In this document: piece by piece, positions 1 to 9,800 of the stretch
Layout: each line of letters starts with the position of its first letter
How positions within the stretch are numbered: the stretch's first letter is position 1
Assembly (NCBI GenBank): GCA_025935415.1
Contig: JAICVI010000003.1
Location: forward strand, 1 to 44,783
Source of the DNA: Chloroflexota bacterium
GTDB taxonomy: Bacteria > Chloroflexota > Limnocylindria > Limnocylindrales > CSP1-4
Direction: 5' to 3'
Length of the DNA stretch: 44,783 nt
Notes under the pieces: generated by a model
What the model saw: only the letters and a program-made list of their open reading frames with translations
Database searches by the model: none
Told to the model about the DNA's origin: nothing
Program-made: the position numbers and the translations under genes

Positions 1-821
1 ATCGAGCCGCCGATGACGATCCGATGGGGGTTGAACGTGTTGACGTAGCCGACGCACGCCGCGGCGAGCGCGCGGCGGGCTCGCCCCATGACCTGGATGC
101 AGGCGGCATCACCGGCGAGCGCGCCCTCGGCCACCTCCTTTGCCGAGAGCTCGTCCACGCCGCCGAGCCGTGCCGCCTCGGCGGTGAGGTACGGCGAGCG
201 GCCGGCCGCGACGAGGGCGCGGGCCTCGCGGGCGAGCGAGACCCCGGCGGCGATCGCTTCGACGTGGCCCGTGCCACCACAGCCGCAGCGAGGCCCGTCC
301 ATCTCGACGACCACGTGGCCGAGCTCGCCGGCGAAGCCGTCGGGACCATGGAGGATCTCGCCGCCGGTGACGATCGACCCGCCGATGCCCGTCGACACGG
401 TCAGGTAGATGAAGTCGTGGAAGCCGCGCGCCGCCCCGAACTCGTGCTCGCCGAGGGCCGCGACGTTGGTGTCCCGGTCAAGGAAGGCCGGGAGCCGCTC
501 GGCGGTCTGGAGCGCCTCGGCGAGGGCGATGTCGCGAAACTGCGGGCCGAGGTTCGGGGGTTCGACGACGAGGCCGCGCACCGGGTCGACCGGACCGGGC
601 GACGAGATTCCGATCCCCGCGAGCTCCGTCGCGACGGCTGCCGGGGCACCCTCACGCGCCTGCCGTGCCACGGCGCGACAGGCCTCGACGACCGCCTGGG
701 GGCCGGCATCGGACGGTGTCGGGCGTTCCGTGCGCGCGATCCGGGTACCGTCGGGCAGGACGACCGCGGCGCGGATGCGCGTGCCGCCAAGATCGACTGC
801 GATGACGGGTCGGGAGGACAG
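1..821 (-). CDS. ROK-family sugar kinase (glucokinase-like), partial, probable CTG start
   Basis: Cytosolic ATP-dependent sugar kinase or ROK transcription regulator; a kinase is likelier because no N-terminal helix-turn-helix precedes the fold. Read on the minus strand, the protein opens with the phosphate-binding motif AVDLGGTRIRAA. Later come LDRDTNVAALGEHEFGA (catalytic Asp region), TVSTGIGGSIV, and the ROK zinc motif GELGHVVVEMDGPRCGCGGTGH. The C-terminus, after NTFNPHRIVIGGS, is cut by the left window edge. Start choice: this frame is open from a TAA near 917-919 and contains no ATG, GTG or TTG before the phosphate loop. The CTG at 821-819 has a GAGG 8 nt upstream, so I place the start there. 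It is separated from the gene at 992 by a strong hairpin. Family assignment is confident; substrate (glucose or another hexose) and start are inferred. Confidence 0.85.
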   Translation of the reverse strand, partial: MSSRPVIAVDLGGTRIRAAVVLPDGTRIARTERPTPSDAGPQAVVEACRAVARQAREGAPAAVATELAGIGISSPGPVDPVRGLVVEPPNLGPQFRDIALAEALQTAERLPAFLDRDTNVAALGEHEFGAARGFHDFIYLTVSTGIGGSIVTGGEILHGPDGFAGELGHVVVEMDGPRCGCGGTGHVEAIAAGVSLAREARALVAAGRSPYLTAEAARLGGVDELSAKEVAEGALAGDAACIQVMGRARRALAAACVGYVNTFNPHRIVIGGS

Positions 822-941
822 GGGCGGAACCTCGGAGGGAGGGGACGCTTTTGATCGTGAAAGGCGGCAAAAGTCTACCAGCCGACCTCGCCCAGGCCCT
901 TCGAGGTCGCACGAATAGCGTTACAGGTCCGGAGAATCCAA

Positions 942-969
942 GACCCCCGCCGGTCGCCCGGCGGGGGTC
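942..969 (-). terminator. Strong GC hairpin between two leftward genes
   Basis: A perfect 12-bp inverted repeat (GACCCCCGCCGG at 942-953 with its complement at 958-969, 4-nt loop) lies just downstream of the small zinc-ribbon gene and upstream of the ROK kinase. There is no long T tract, so it may act as a weak intrinsic terminator or a 3'-end stabiliser. Confidence 0.6.
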
Positions 970-991
970 CAAGGTGCCTGATGAGGAAGGG

Positions 992-1132
992 CTAGCCGCC
1001 GATCTTGAACACCTTGGTCCCGCACTTGGGACAGGTGCCCTGGAGGGCCTTCTTGCCGTTCTTCATCGTGATCTGCTGCGGGTTCTGGACTTCGACCTTC
1101 ATCTTGTCCTTGACGCAGTAGGCCATCGCCAT
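992..1132 (-). CDS. Small DUF5679-type zinc-ribbon protein (46 aa)
   Basis: A 46-residue basic protein beginning MAMAYCVKDKMKVEV, with a central stretch ITMKNGKKALQGTCPKCGTK and ending VFKIGG. This matches the short DUF5679 family that is common in Chloroflexota, whose function is unknown. A second in-frame ATG two codons later (MAYCVKD) is an equally plausible start; the first is chosen because GGAGG lies 10 nt upstream. The second ribbon half CPKC is intact. The first half reads CVKD, so one metal-binding Cys of a canonical CxxC pair is replaced by Asp, leaving three cysteines. It lies between uridine phosphorylase and the ROK kinase on the same strand, and the hairpin at 942-969 follows it. 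Confidence 0.75.
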   Translation of the reverse strand: MAMAYCVKDKMKVEVQNPQQITMKNGKKALQGTCPKCGTKVFKIGG

Positions 1133-1183
1133 GGGTTCAGGTCCTCCCCAAACTCCCGTGTGCCGCGAGCTCAGTGCTCGAGG

Positions 1184-2035
1184 TCACGTCGCGCTCAAGA
1201 GTCCGAGCGACGGTCGCCAGCGTTCCGTCGCCGCTTCCTGCTTCCGGCGGTCCATGTCCGCGAGGATCCGGAGGCTTTCCAGTCCCGTCGCCACGCAGGC
1301 AGCTTCCGCCGCATCCTTGGCGTCCCCGGTCACGAAGTCGCCCGTGGATCGCTGCGCGTAGACCGCACAGACGACCCCCGCCCGACATCGCGCCAGACTC
1401 GCCAGCACGAGCAACGCCGAGGCTTCCATCTCGAAGTTCATGACGCGCTGGCGCGCCATGTCCTCGGCGAGGTCAGGGTATCGAATGGGAAGTTGCGGGA
1501 TCGGGCGTCCCTGCGCTCCGTAGAAGCCGGGTGCCGTGGCCGTCAGACCCACGTGATACCGATGTCCGAGCCGGTCCGCCGCCTCGATGAGCGCGACGAC
1601 GGCCTCGTAGTCAGCCACGGCGGGATAGCCGTCGTGGACGAACCAGCTGGTGGTGGTTTCGAGCCGCACCGCGCCCGTGGAGATCACGAGATCCCCGAGG
1701 CCCATCTCCGGCTGGAGCCCACCACAGGAGCCGACGCGGATGATCGTCGGCCGATTCGTGATGGCGAGGATCTCGGCCATCGCGATCTCGACGTTGTCCG
1801 TGCCGATTCCTGTCGACACGATCGACACACGCTGGCCACGGTACGTGCCGGTGACCGACGCGAATTCACGATGCCGGCGCTCGAGCTCGACGTCGTCGAG
1901 CATCCGGGCGATGCGGGACGTCCGATCGGGGTCGCCGGGGAGGAGGAGGTACTCGGCCAGCTCGCCGGGGCCGAGATCGATGTGGTACTGCCGCTCCCCT
2001 GTCGGGAGCGCGACGCGGTGGTCCGCGTTCGGCAA
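1184..2035 (-). CDS. udp: Uridine phosphorylase / PNP-UDP family nucleoside phosphorylase
   Basis: Cytosolic pyrimidine-salvage enzyme, about 283 aa, cleaving uridine with phosphate to uracil and ribose-1-phosphate. Visible motifs: YLLLPGDPDRTSRIA (phosphate-binding GDP near residue 34), STGIGTDNVEIAMAE, IRVGSCGGLQPE (phosphate loop), and the nucleoside-binding NFEMEASALLVLAS near residue 200. Length and motif order fit the Udp branch better than MTA phosphorylase, but the base specificity is inferred. Start: a TTG at 2035 preceded 9 nt upstream by AGGAGGAG, an unusually good ribosome binding site. The downstream lamin-tail gene's upstream neighbour end (2124) is 88 nt away, so it may be read from the same leftward transcript. 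Confidence 0.88.
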   Translation of the reverse strand: MPNADHRVALPTGERQYHIDLGPGELAEYLLLPGDPDRTSRIARMLDDVELERRHREFASVTGTYRGQRVSIVSTGIGTDNVEIAMAEILAITNRPTIIRVGSCGGLQPEMGLGDLVISTGAVRLETTTSWFVHDGYPAVADYEAVVALIEAADRLGHRYHVGLTATAPGFYGAQGRPIPQLPIRYPDLAEDMARQRVMNFEMEASALLVLASLARCRAGVVCAVYAQRSTGDFVTGDAKDAAEAACVATGLESLRILADMDRRKQEAATERWRPSLGLLSAT

Positions 2036-2044
2036 GAGCCCGTT

Positions 2045-2052
2045 CTCCTCCT
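2045..2052 (-). promoter_or_regulatory. Ribosome binding site that decides the TTG start of udp
   Basis: On the minus strand AGGAGGAG ends 9 nt before TTG at 2035. No ATG or GTG in the same frame gives the complete N-terminus, so this site supports TTG initiation. Confidence 0.6.
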
Positions 2053-2123
2053 CGTTCGCCCGCGGCTGCGGAACTCGGGCAAGCGTAGGCGTGGCTTCGA
2101 ACGAGCGTCAAGCGGATTCGTGC

Positions 2124-5100
2124 TCAGCCCACGCTCAGGCCACGCTCCCGACCCGATCCTTCCGGGAAGCTCGAGGGCGACCCAGGTGACGGCTCTGGTG
2201 ACGGCCCCGGTGCCGGTCCCGACTCCGTCGCGGCTTCCGTGCTCGCGGTCCGCTCCGCGCTTCGCGAGGCTGGCACGGCGGCGGGCTGCGCCCGCAAGGT
2301 CGCCAGGCGACCCACCACGACGGCCCGCAGGCGCCGGCGGAGGAGGCGTCGCCGAAGCAGTGTGACGGCCACGGAGGCGAGGGTCAGCAGGGCCATCGCC
2401 AGGACGCTCGTGGGCGCCATCGACGGGCCGAGGAGCGTCGAATCCGCCGTGAGGGCGGCTGCCGCCCCGTTGGGGCTCGAGATCGGTCCCAGGATTGGCG
2501 CATCCCCGATGGGCAGCCCCTGGCCAAGGCTGCCGACCCGCAGGAGCGACCCGTCGTCGCCAACGACCACGATCGCGCTTCCGTCGACGAGCTCGACGGT
2601 GCCCGTGGCGGCGACCGCCTCACCTTCCCGGAGGTGCCCGAGCAGCGACGTCATGTCTCCCTGGAGCACGACGTGGGCGAGGGCCGTGCCGTCGTCCAGG
2701 TCGAAGCCGTCGTCCGTCACGCTCGCAACCAGCCCACCGACGCGCACTCGAGCGCCAACGTGCTCCGAGAGGGTGGCGAGATCGGTATCCGGCGTGATGT
2801 CCGCCGCGCCCACCGCGCCGCTGTCTCCCCCAGTCGAGGTGCCCGCCGAACCGCCGTTTGACGCAGCGCCGAGAGCGGCACCGGGCATGCCGTTCCCGGC
2901 TGGCCCGATCGCCACGTCGGCAGCGCTGCGCGGCAGGATCGCGAACCGCCGATCGCTGGCCGTCGGATAGGGGCGCTTGACGATGCCGATCACCGTGATC
3001 CGGCGCCCCGCGAGGATCGCGGTCGATGGAATCCCCGCCCCCGCCTGACCCTGAACGGCGACCTTCGTGCCATCGGCGATCGTGACGTCCGCGCGCCAGC
3101 GATCGCCAAGCCGCTCGACCTTCAGGACCGTGCCCGAAAGGCGCACGAGTGCCCATTCGTCGCGTTCGGCCGGGCCACGGCTCAACGCCTGCGGTGTGAC
3201 CGACCCCGTCCCGAGGGAGCCGATGCTCGTTGCCCCGAGCCGCGGCGCGCCCCACGCAGTGCCCGTCTTGCCAGTGACCCAGACCCGCGTGCCCGCCGCC
3301 GGCGCGTTCGAGCCAGATGGAATAAGGACCTCGATGCCGCCGCTCGGATCCTGCACGACGATCCGCCTGCCGCTCGAGTCGAGCAGTGAGGAGCCCGCAG
3401 TCACCGTCGCCTCGATCGTGAGCGTCGTCCCTTCGGGAGCAGCGAGCGCCGTGGAGACCGGCACGACACCCGGGCCGCCACTCGTCCCCGGCGCACCGCT
3501 CGATCCCGGCGCCGTGCTGGCGCCCGGCACCGGCGCACCGGCGATCGCGACGACATCGGCGCGATCTCGCAGGTGGAGTCGATAGCCATCCAGGGCGCCC
3601 TTTCGCGAGGCACGCTGCCCGACGATGCCGGTCAGGCGATAGGCGTGGCCCTTCACGAGGGCGCTCGCGGCGATGCCGCTCGAGCCGTCCGCGATCACGC
3701 GGAACGTCTTGCCGTCCGCGTCGGTGAAATCGATCGACAGGTCGCCGCTCGTGCCCTTCTGTGGATTCGCGACCGCCGTGCCGCCGATCTCGGCCAGCCG
3801 GCCCTCCGTCGCCTCACCGAGCTGGGCCGCGGTGAGCTTGCTGGGTGCGGGGAGGCTGCCCTGGCCAGTGACCTTGAAGCCGGCGGCGGCGGGTCGGAGC
3901 TCCAGCTGGCCGTACGGGTCTGCGAGCAGGCCGCGCACCAGCAGCGTCGTGCCTCGCGCTGGCGCGGCCACGCCGTCCGGAAGCCGCACGGCGATCCCGC
4001 CCGTGCCATCCGCGATCGACAGGACCGGCGGGGAGCCGAGGCGTCCGGCCTCCGCCGTGACCACGCCGGCGACGGAGACGGTGATCCCGACGGGCGCTCC
4101 ACGCGCCTCCACGATCGAGAGCACCGGCGGTGACGTCGGGCCCGGCATGCTCGTCGGCGCAGGCGTCGGCGTCGGGCCCGGTGTGCGCGTGGGCGTCGGG
4201 GTCGCGTTCGGGGTTCGCGTCGGCGAAACCGTGGGAGCGGCGGTGGGCGTTGACGTTGGTGCGGGCGTTGGCGTCGGCGTGACCGACGGGCTCGGGGTGG
4301 CCGTCGGCGTCGGGGTCGTCGTCGGCGTCGGCGTCGGCAGGATCCCGAAGTCGCTCTCCTCCGTCGCGTGCAGGCGATAGCCGGACAGCCCCGTTCCGGT
4401 GCTGTCACGCTGGCCGATCGGGCCGACGGCCACGACGGAGGTGCCGGACGGCACGGATTGCCCGCCGAGTGCGTCGGGACCGACGATCACGCGAATCGCG
4501 CCGGAGCCGTCATCGACCATCAGCCCGAGGCCGTCGGACATGTCGGTCGGTGATCCGACCGTGATTCCCTGCACGATGGCTCGCCAGCCCTCCTGGAGCT
4601 CGCCGATGGCCCCGGTCTGGAGCTCCCAGGGCGACGGGCGTTCCTGTTCGCCGAGACCGACGATGTCAGCAGTGGCGACGCGCAGCGTCCGTTCCGCAAA
4701 GCGCTCGTCGAGCGTGCCCTGCACGACCACCAGCGTGTCGGCGGGGAGCCCGTCCGTGACTGCGACATCGAGGTACAGCGCGATCCCGCCGGTGCCGTCC
4801 TGGATGAAAGCCTTGCGTCCGCTCTCGAGGGCGCCGAGGTGCGTCGTCAGGACCCCGGATACCCGGACGGTCGAGCCGTCGGCAAGGCCGCGGGCCTCGG
4901 CGATGGCGCTGATGGGGAGCGGCGTCGCGGTCGGGGCCGGACTGGGCGTCGGTGAAGGTGTTGGAACGGGCGTCGGAGCGAGCGTCGCTACCGGCGTGGC
5001 GGTCGGCGTGGGCGACGGCGTCTGCGTCGCCTCGGGCGTGGGCGTAGGCGTGGCCGTTGCGGCAGGCGTCGGTTCGACGGTCGGCATCGCTGTGGGCGCG

Positions 5101-5948
5101 GGCGGCTCCGTGGACCCAGCAGTCGGTTCCGGCGTCGGGGCCTCGGTCGGCGAGATCGTCGGCGCCGGCGACGCCGACTCGCCCGGGCTCGCGGAGGGTC
5201 CAGGCGTGGGCGATGGCACGGCGCTCGCGGACGCGTCGGGCGTCGCCGAAGGGCTCGGCGTGGCCGTCGGGCCAGGAGTGGCACTTGGCGCGGGAACGGG
5301 CGGCGCGGCCACCGACTGCGGGTTGGGCGCAGCCTGGGTGAACCAATCCTGGGCATTGTCGTTGGTGTCGATCGTGTTTCCGGCGGCGCCACCCGGCTTC
5401 CGCTCGATGCTGGAACCCGCAGCTGGCGCCCCTATGGCCGTGCCCTCGACGAAGGTGTTCGTGGCGTCGCCCCAGCCGACGGCATCGACCGGGGCACCGC
5501 CGATCACACGCAGCACGATGGCCCCACCAGTGGCGGCGAAGCCGCCGCTGTACGTCGCGTCCGCGATCGGGGCGTAGATGCCGGCCGCGTTCGCGACGAC
5601 GAGGTGGCGCCCCGAATCGAGCAGCAGCGTCGAGGCCCAAGACACCTTGCGGGTTACGGTGCTCCCGGTGGAGGTTGCGTAGACCAGCTCGAGCCCTGCG
5701 AGGTCGACGGGCGCGGTTCCAACGTTGGCGATCTCCGCGAACTCGTCCGATGCCGATGCGCCGCCGGTCTGGACCTCCGACACCAGCAGTGTCGAGACCG
5801 GCCAGCCAACCGGCACCAGGGCCGCATCGACCGCGCCGGTGCGATCGGGCACGGCACCAAGGGCGACCCCGCCCAGCGCAAGCACGAAGAACAGCGCAGC
5901 GAGGGGCGCAACGCGTCGCTCCACGATCGACCTCCGGGCGGGAGCCAT
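2124..5948 (-). CDS. Large secreted lamin-tail-domain / OB-fold protein, membrane anchored
   Basis: A 1274-residue exported protein. Residues about 10-35 form an N-terminal hydrophobic signal after a basic stretch. Residues about 52-205 are a lamin-tail domain ([48 protein letters not shown]). A long Pro/Thr/Ser linker follows (about 210-345). Then come several OB-fold-like repeats, each with an [13 protein letters not shown]-type signature ([13 protein letters not shown] near 385, [13 protein letters not shown] near 650, [13 protein letters not shown] near 860, and one near 1080), with further Pro/Thr linkers between the first two. A hydrophobic segment near residue 1190 is followed by an Arg-rich stretch ([15 protein letters not shown]) and a Pro/Ser tail, consistent with a C-terminal anchor. 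Such domain sets occur in extracellular nuclease-associated and surface proteins, but no nuclease domain is visible here. Exact role unknown. Confidence 0.8.
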   Translation of the reverse strand: MAPARRSIVERRVAPLAALFFVLALGGVALGAVPDRTGAVDAALVPVGWPVSTLLVSEVQTGGASASDEFAEIANVGTAPVDLAGLELVYATSTGSTVTRKVSWASTLLLDSGRHLVVANAAGIYAPIADATYSGGFAATGGAIVLRVIGGAPVDAVGWGDATNTFVEGTAIGAPAAGSSIERKPGGAAGNTIDTNDNAQDWFTQAAPNPQSVAAPPVPAPSATPGPTATPSPSATPDASASAVPSPTPGPSASPGESASPAPTISPTEAPTPEPTAGSTEPPAPTAMPTVEPTPAATATPTPTPEATQTPSPTPTATPVATLAPTPVPTPSPTPSPAPTATPLPISAIAEARGLADGSTVRVSGVLTTHLGALESGRKAFIQDGTGGIALYLDVAVTDGLPADTLVVVQGTLDERFAERTLRVATADIVGLGEQERPSPWELQTGAIGELQEGWRAIVQGITVGSPTDMSDGLGLMVDDGSGAIRVIVGPDALGGQSVPSGTSVVAVGPIGQRDSTGTGLSGYRLHATEESDFGILPTPTPTTTPTPTATPSPSVTPTPTPAPTSTPTAAPTVSPTRTPNATPTPTRTPGPTPTPAPTSMPGPTSPPVLSIVEARGAPVGITVSVAGVVTAEAGRLGSPPVLSIADGTGGIAVRLPDGVAAPARGTTLLVRGLLADPYGQLELRPAAAGFKVTGQGSLPAPSKLTAAQLGEATEGRLAEIGGTAVANPQKGTSGDLSIDFTDADGKTFRVIADGSSGIAASALVKGHAYRLTGIVGQRASRKGALDGYRLHLRDRADVVAIAGAPVPGASTAPGSSGAPGTSGGPGVVPVSTALAAPEGTTLTIEATVTAGSSLLDSSGRRIVVQDPSGGIEVLIPSGSNAPAAGTRVWVTGKTGTAWGAPRLGATSIGSLGTGSVTPQALSRGPAERDEWALVRLSGTVLKVERLGDRWRADVTIADGTKVAVQGQAGAGIPSTAILAGRRITVIGIVKRPYPTASDRRFAILPRSAADVAIGPAGNGMPGAALGAASNGGSAGTSTGGDSGAVGAADITPDTDLATLSEHVGARVRVGGLVASVTDDGFDLDDGTALAHVVLQGDMTSLLGHLREGEAVAATGTVELVDGSAIVVVGDDGSLLRVGSLGQGLPIGDAPILGPISSPNGAAAALTADSTLLGPSMAPTSVLAMALLTLASVAVTLLRRRLLRRRLRAVVVGRLATLRAQPAAVPASRSAERTASTEAATESGPAPGPSPEPSPGSPSSFPEGSGRERGLSVG

Positions 5949-6019
5949 CGAGGCCGGGCGGGACGGCCCGCGAGTTGTACCCGCCGGCGCTCACCGCCGG
6001 CGTAACTCCCGCTTCCGCC

Positions 6020-6041
6020 GCGCTTACCCGGCGCTTATCCG
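6020..6041. repeat. Two head-to-tail 11-bp repeats in a divergent intergenic region
   Basis: GCGCTTACCCG (6020-6030) is followed directly by GCGCTTATCCG (6031-6041), between the leftward lamin-tail gene (start 5948) and the rightward gene at 6120. The position and 11-bp helical phasing would suit a regulator site, but no regulator is identified. Confidence 0.3.
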
Positions 6042-6119
6042 GCGATGCACTGCCGATCACCGGGCGCGTACGATTCGCCACCCCGGTGCCGAAGACGCCG
6101 GTCCAGCCAAGGAGGCAGC

Positions 6120-6848
6120 GTGGCCCGCGTCAAGCAGACCGATCGTGCCGAGGCGCGCCGGCGGTATCGCCAGGCGACCAGCCAGGAGGCCGCGATCGAC
6201 GGCGCCGCGGACGACGCGCCTGCCGAGCCCGGCGACGGGAAGGCAGAAGCCGCCAGGGCCGGCCGGCCCACCAAGTCGACCGCAGGCAAGCCGGCCGGCG
6301 CGAAGCAGCAGCCGGCGGCGCGCCCGGGCATCACGACCGCGTTCCGTGCCGCCTACCACCCTGCGCATTTCCGCGAGGACTTCGCGGCCCTGCCCGGGCT
6401 CCTTCGCCACTACGCGTTCTTCGTCCCCGTGGCGATGATCGTGGTCGGAACCGTCGTCGCCTCGATCTTCTTCAACTACACCGGTGGTCAGTTCGCCTGG
6501 CAGATCCTGGTCTCGCCGGGGAGCGGCTTCGGGCTTCCGCAGCTGGTGACGGGGTTCTTCGCGCCGCGGGCCAGCTACATGCTGGGCTTCATCGTGAGCG
6601 TCATCCAGGGCATCGCCGCCACGATCTTCCTGCTGGCACTGTCGGATCGCCTCGGTCACCCGTTTCCGAGCGACCAGATCCCGGGCCTCCTGCTCCAGGC
6701 CTTCGTCGCCGGCCCGGTCAGCGGCACGCTCTTCGCCGCGGCCGCCGCGTGGTACCGCCGCTTCCTCGCCCTCTCGGGCCCGAAGCGAACCGCCGCGAAC
6801 ACCCGAAGCCAGTCGCGCTCCGCGAGTCGAGGTGGCTCTCGCCGCTAG
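6120..6848 (+). CDS. Predicted membrane protein with disordered N-terminus, function unknown
   Basis: 242 residues from a GTG start with GGAGG 5 nt upstream (AAGGAGGCAGCGTG); an upstream in-frame ATG at 6045 lacks such a site. The first ~75 residues are basic and Ala/Gly/Pro-rich (ARVKQTDRAEARRRYRQAT), probably cytoplasmic and disordered. Three hydrophobic segments follow: FFVPVAMIVVGTVVASIFF, YMLGFIVSVIQGIAATIFLL, and the Ala-rich LLLQAFVAGPVSGTLFAAAA. A basic Ser/Arg tail ends the protein. No enzymatic motif is recognisable. It converges on dnaE2 with a 24-nt gap. Confidence 0.7.
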   Translation: MARVKQTDRAEARRRYRQATSQEAAIDGAADDAPAEPGDGKAEAARAGRPTKSTAGKPAGAKQQPAARPGITTAFRAAYHPAHFREDFAALPGLLRHYAFFVPVAMIVVGTVVASIFFNYTGGQFAWQILVSPGSGFGLPQLVTGFFAPRASYMLGFIVSVIQGIAATIFLLALSDRLGHPFPSDQIPGLLLQAFVAGPVSGTLFAAAAAWYRRFLALSGPKRTAANTRSQSRSASRGGSRR

Positions 6849-6865
6849 CCGGGCGCGAGCCCGCT
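6847..6865. terminator. Hairpin in the 24-nt gap between convergent genes
   Basis: AGC-GGGC pairs with GCCC-GCT around a GCGA loop (one bulged C), directly after the stop of the membrane protein and before the end of dnaE2. It could serve both strands. No T tract. Confidence 0.35.
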
Positions 6866-6872
6866 TGATCGC

Positions 6873-9800
6873 CTACCCCAGGCGCCGCATGCCGGCGTGC
6901 CCCAGCTGCCGAACCCCGGTCGGTGATTCGGGGCCTCCGGCGCGCTCGGCGACCGTCGTGAGCGGCACGATCTCGTGTGCCACCACGTTGACCACGTTCG
7001 ATTCTCGCTGGAGCTCGCCGTCCACGAGCAGCAGTGCATGTCGCCGCACCACCCCGCGCAACCGTGCCCAGGTGTCCGGCCAGAGCGTGACGTTGACCAT
7101 CCCGGTTTCGTCCTCGAGGGCCAGGAAGACCGTGCCCTTGGCCGTCATCGGGTGCTGGCGCGTCACGACCAGCCCGCCCAGGCGAACCTTTCCCGGCCGT
7201 CGATCGGCGAGGGCACCGTTCGGGACCGCCCCCAATCGATCGAGGGCCTCCCGGAACAGCCCGACGACCTGCCGCCTGGCATCCAATCCGACCACCGCGT
7301 AGGCGTCGCCGAGCCGTTCCGATTCGGTGATCGCCGGCAGGTTCGGGGCCTCCGTGGCGGGAAGTCGCAGGTCCATCGGCCGGCCCGCGGCGGGTGAGCG
7401 CTTGCCGGCAACCGACCGGGTCGCCCGAACGCTCGCTTCGCTCGCGACGCGTCGCGATGTCGTCGTCGACGAGAAGCCGCGTCCGCGCACCGTTCCCGCG
7501 ACCTCTCGGAGCTGCCACAGGAGCTCGCGCCGGGGCCGTCCCAGCGAGTCCAGCGCGCCGGTCCGGATGAGCCGCTCGATCGTCTCCTCGGGCAGCCCCG
7601 TCCGCTCGACCACGTCCGCGAGGGACACGTACGGCCCGCGCTCGAGCTCCCGGTCGAGGAGCTCCTCGTGCTGCTCGCCGATGCCCTTCACCAGCTGCAG
7701 CCCGAGTCGCACGCCCCAGCCCGTCGCGCTCTCCGCGGCCCACTGCTCCCGCGAGATTCGGCTCGGGACTACGCACGCGGAGGACGCGACCGGCACGGGC
7801 CGCTCGTCGATGCCGCAGCCTTCCGGCAACGGCTCTCCCTCCCCCGAGCCGTCGCCGATCGCCCAGCCCGGTCGCCCGACCCACTCCGTGGTGGTCTTGT
7901 AGGTCGAGGCGTTGAGGTCGACCGGCAGCACCGCGACCCCGTGGCGCTTGGCGTCGTTGACGAGCACCTCGACCGGGTAGAAGCCCATCGGCTGCGCGTT
8001 GATGAGCCCGACGAGGAACTGCGCCGGGTAGAACAGCTTGAGGAACGAGGACTCGTAGGCCGTCCGCGCGAAGGCCGCCGCGTGGGACTTCGCGAAGCCG
8101 AACGACGCGAATGCCGAGACCTGGCGGAACAGCTCCTCGGCGACCTCCGCGGTCATTCCCGGTTGTCGCATGCAGCCATCAAAGAACCGCTGGTGGAGCT
8201 TCTCCATCTCGCGGTTCGAGCGCCACGTGCCCATCGCCCGCCGGAACCCGTCCGATTCCGCGGGCGAGAAGCCCGCGACCTCGATCGCGATCCGCATGAC
8301 CTGCTCCTGGTAGAGGATCACGCCCATCGAGTCGCGCAGCACCGGCTCCAGGCTCGGGTGGAGGTACTCGACCGGCTCGAGGCCCTGCTTCCGCCGCAGG
8401 TACGGGTGAACGGCGTTGCCCTGGATCGGTCCCGGCCGGATGATCGCGACCTCCACGACCAGATCGTCGAGCGAGCTCGGCTTCGACTTCGGCAGTGTCT
8501 GCATCTGGGCCCGGCTCTCGACCTGGAAGACCCCGACCGTGTCGGCCGCCTGGAGCATCTCGAAGACCTCCGGGACCTGCTCGGGGATCGAGTCGAGGAC
8601 GACGCAGGCGCCGCAGTCGTGCTCGATCAGCTGGACGGTCTCGTCGATCGCGGCGAGCATCCCGAGCCCGAGGAGGTCCAGCTTGATGAGCTTCAGCTCC
8701 TCGACGTCGCGCTTGTCGAACTGGACGACGACGCGGTCCTGCATGGTCGCCCGCTCCAGCGGCGCGATGTCGATCAGCGGCGCCGCGGTCACGAGCATGC
8801 CGCCGCTGTGGATGCTGAGGTGGCGGGGAAAGCCGTCGATCCGGGCGCAGAACTCCAGCCAGCGCTCCCAATCGGACATGCCCTTCGTGGAGCCACCGCG
8901 GGTCTGGGCCGGCGGCTCCGGCTCGATTCTCGCCACCGAGCTGTGTGGATCTGCTCGCCCGACGCGATCCACGCCAATCCCGCCGCGGATGCTGTCCGGC
9001 TGCGGCCAGTAGTACGGCCGCCCGAGCCGGTCGGTCGATTGGTCCGTCCGGCGCGGCTCCGTCTCCGGCATACCGCTCTCGGGGTCGATGCGCCGCCCCT
9101 CCACCAGCGCCGGCGCGACCTCGAGATCGGCGACCTGCTGCCCGCTCGTTCCATCAGCCGCGCTCGTTCCATCAGCCGCGCTCGTTCCATCAGCCGCGCT
9201 CGTTCCATCAGCCGCGCTCGTTCCTCGCCAGCCGCCGGCACCTCCGCGCTGATACCCGGTCCCGCGGCCCGCCCGCAGCCACGCGACGCTCGCGGGCGTG
9301 TCGCCGGGCCCGCCCTCGTCATCCCCGCGGCCTCCGGGCCGGATCGCCGGCGGCGACTCCGGCGCCTCCTCCCACATCCCCGAGCTGCTCGGCCCCACGA
9401 GGGCAAGTGGCGCGCGTTCGTGCCAGATGTTCCTGGGGGGAACGTTAGAAGCGGGAGCTGCTTCGCCGGACGCCGTCGTGCTCGATTCGATGACGGGATC
9501 CGTCCCGTCACACGCTTGTGCCGGGACGAACGGTGGTTCGGCGTCGGCGTCGAAGCCGCCCGTAGGCCTCCCGCCGGTGGCTGACGTTCCCGCAGGGAAC
9601 ATCTGAAACATTCCGGCGCCCGCGGGGCTCCTCCCCACGACGCTGGCGCCCGCGGGGCTCCTCCCCACGACGCTGGCGTCCGCGGAGCTGCCGTCCGCGG
9701 AGCTGGCGTCCGCGGAGCTGGCGTCCGCGGAGCTGCCGTCGGCTGACTCCTTCGCCGTCGCCTCTCCCAGCCACGCGAAGGGGCGTGGCGCATGCGGATC

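Noticed and set aside
851-2365. Long rightward open frame across the zinc-ribbon and udp genes
   Set aside because: It is antisense to clear genes, Arg/Asp-rich and domain-free: a high-GC shadow.
7668-9584. 638-residue rightward frame inside dnaE2
   Set aside because: Antisense to the polymerase, with no domain signature and a composition dictated by the opposite strand.
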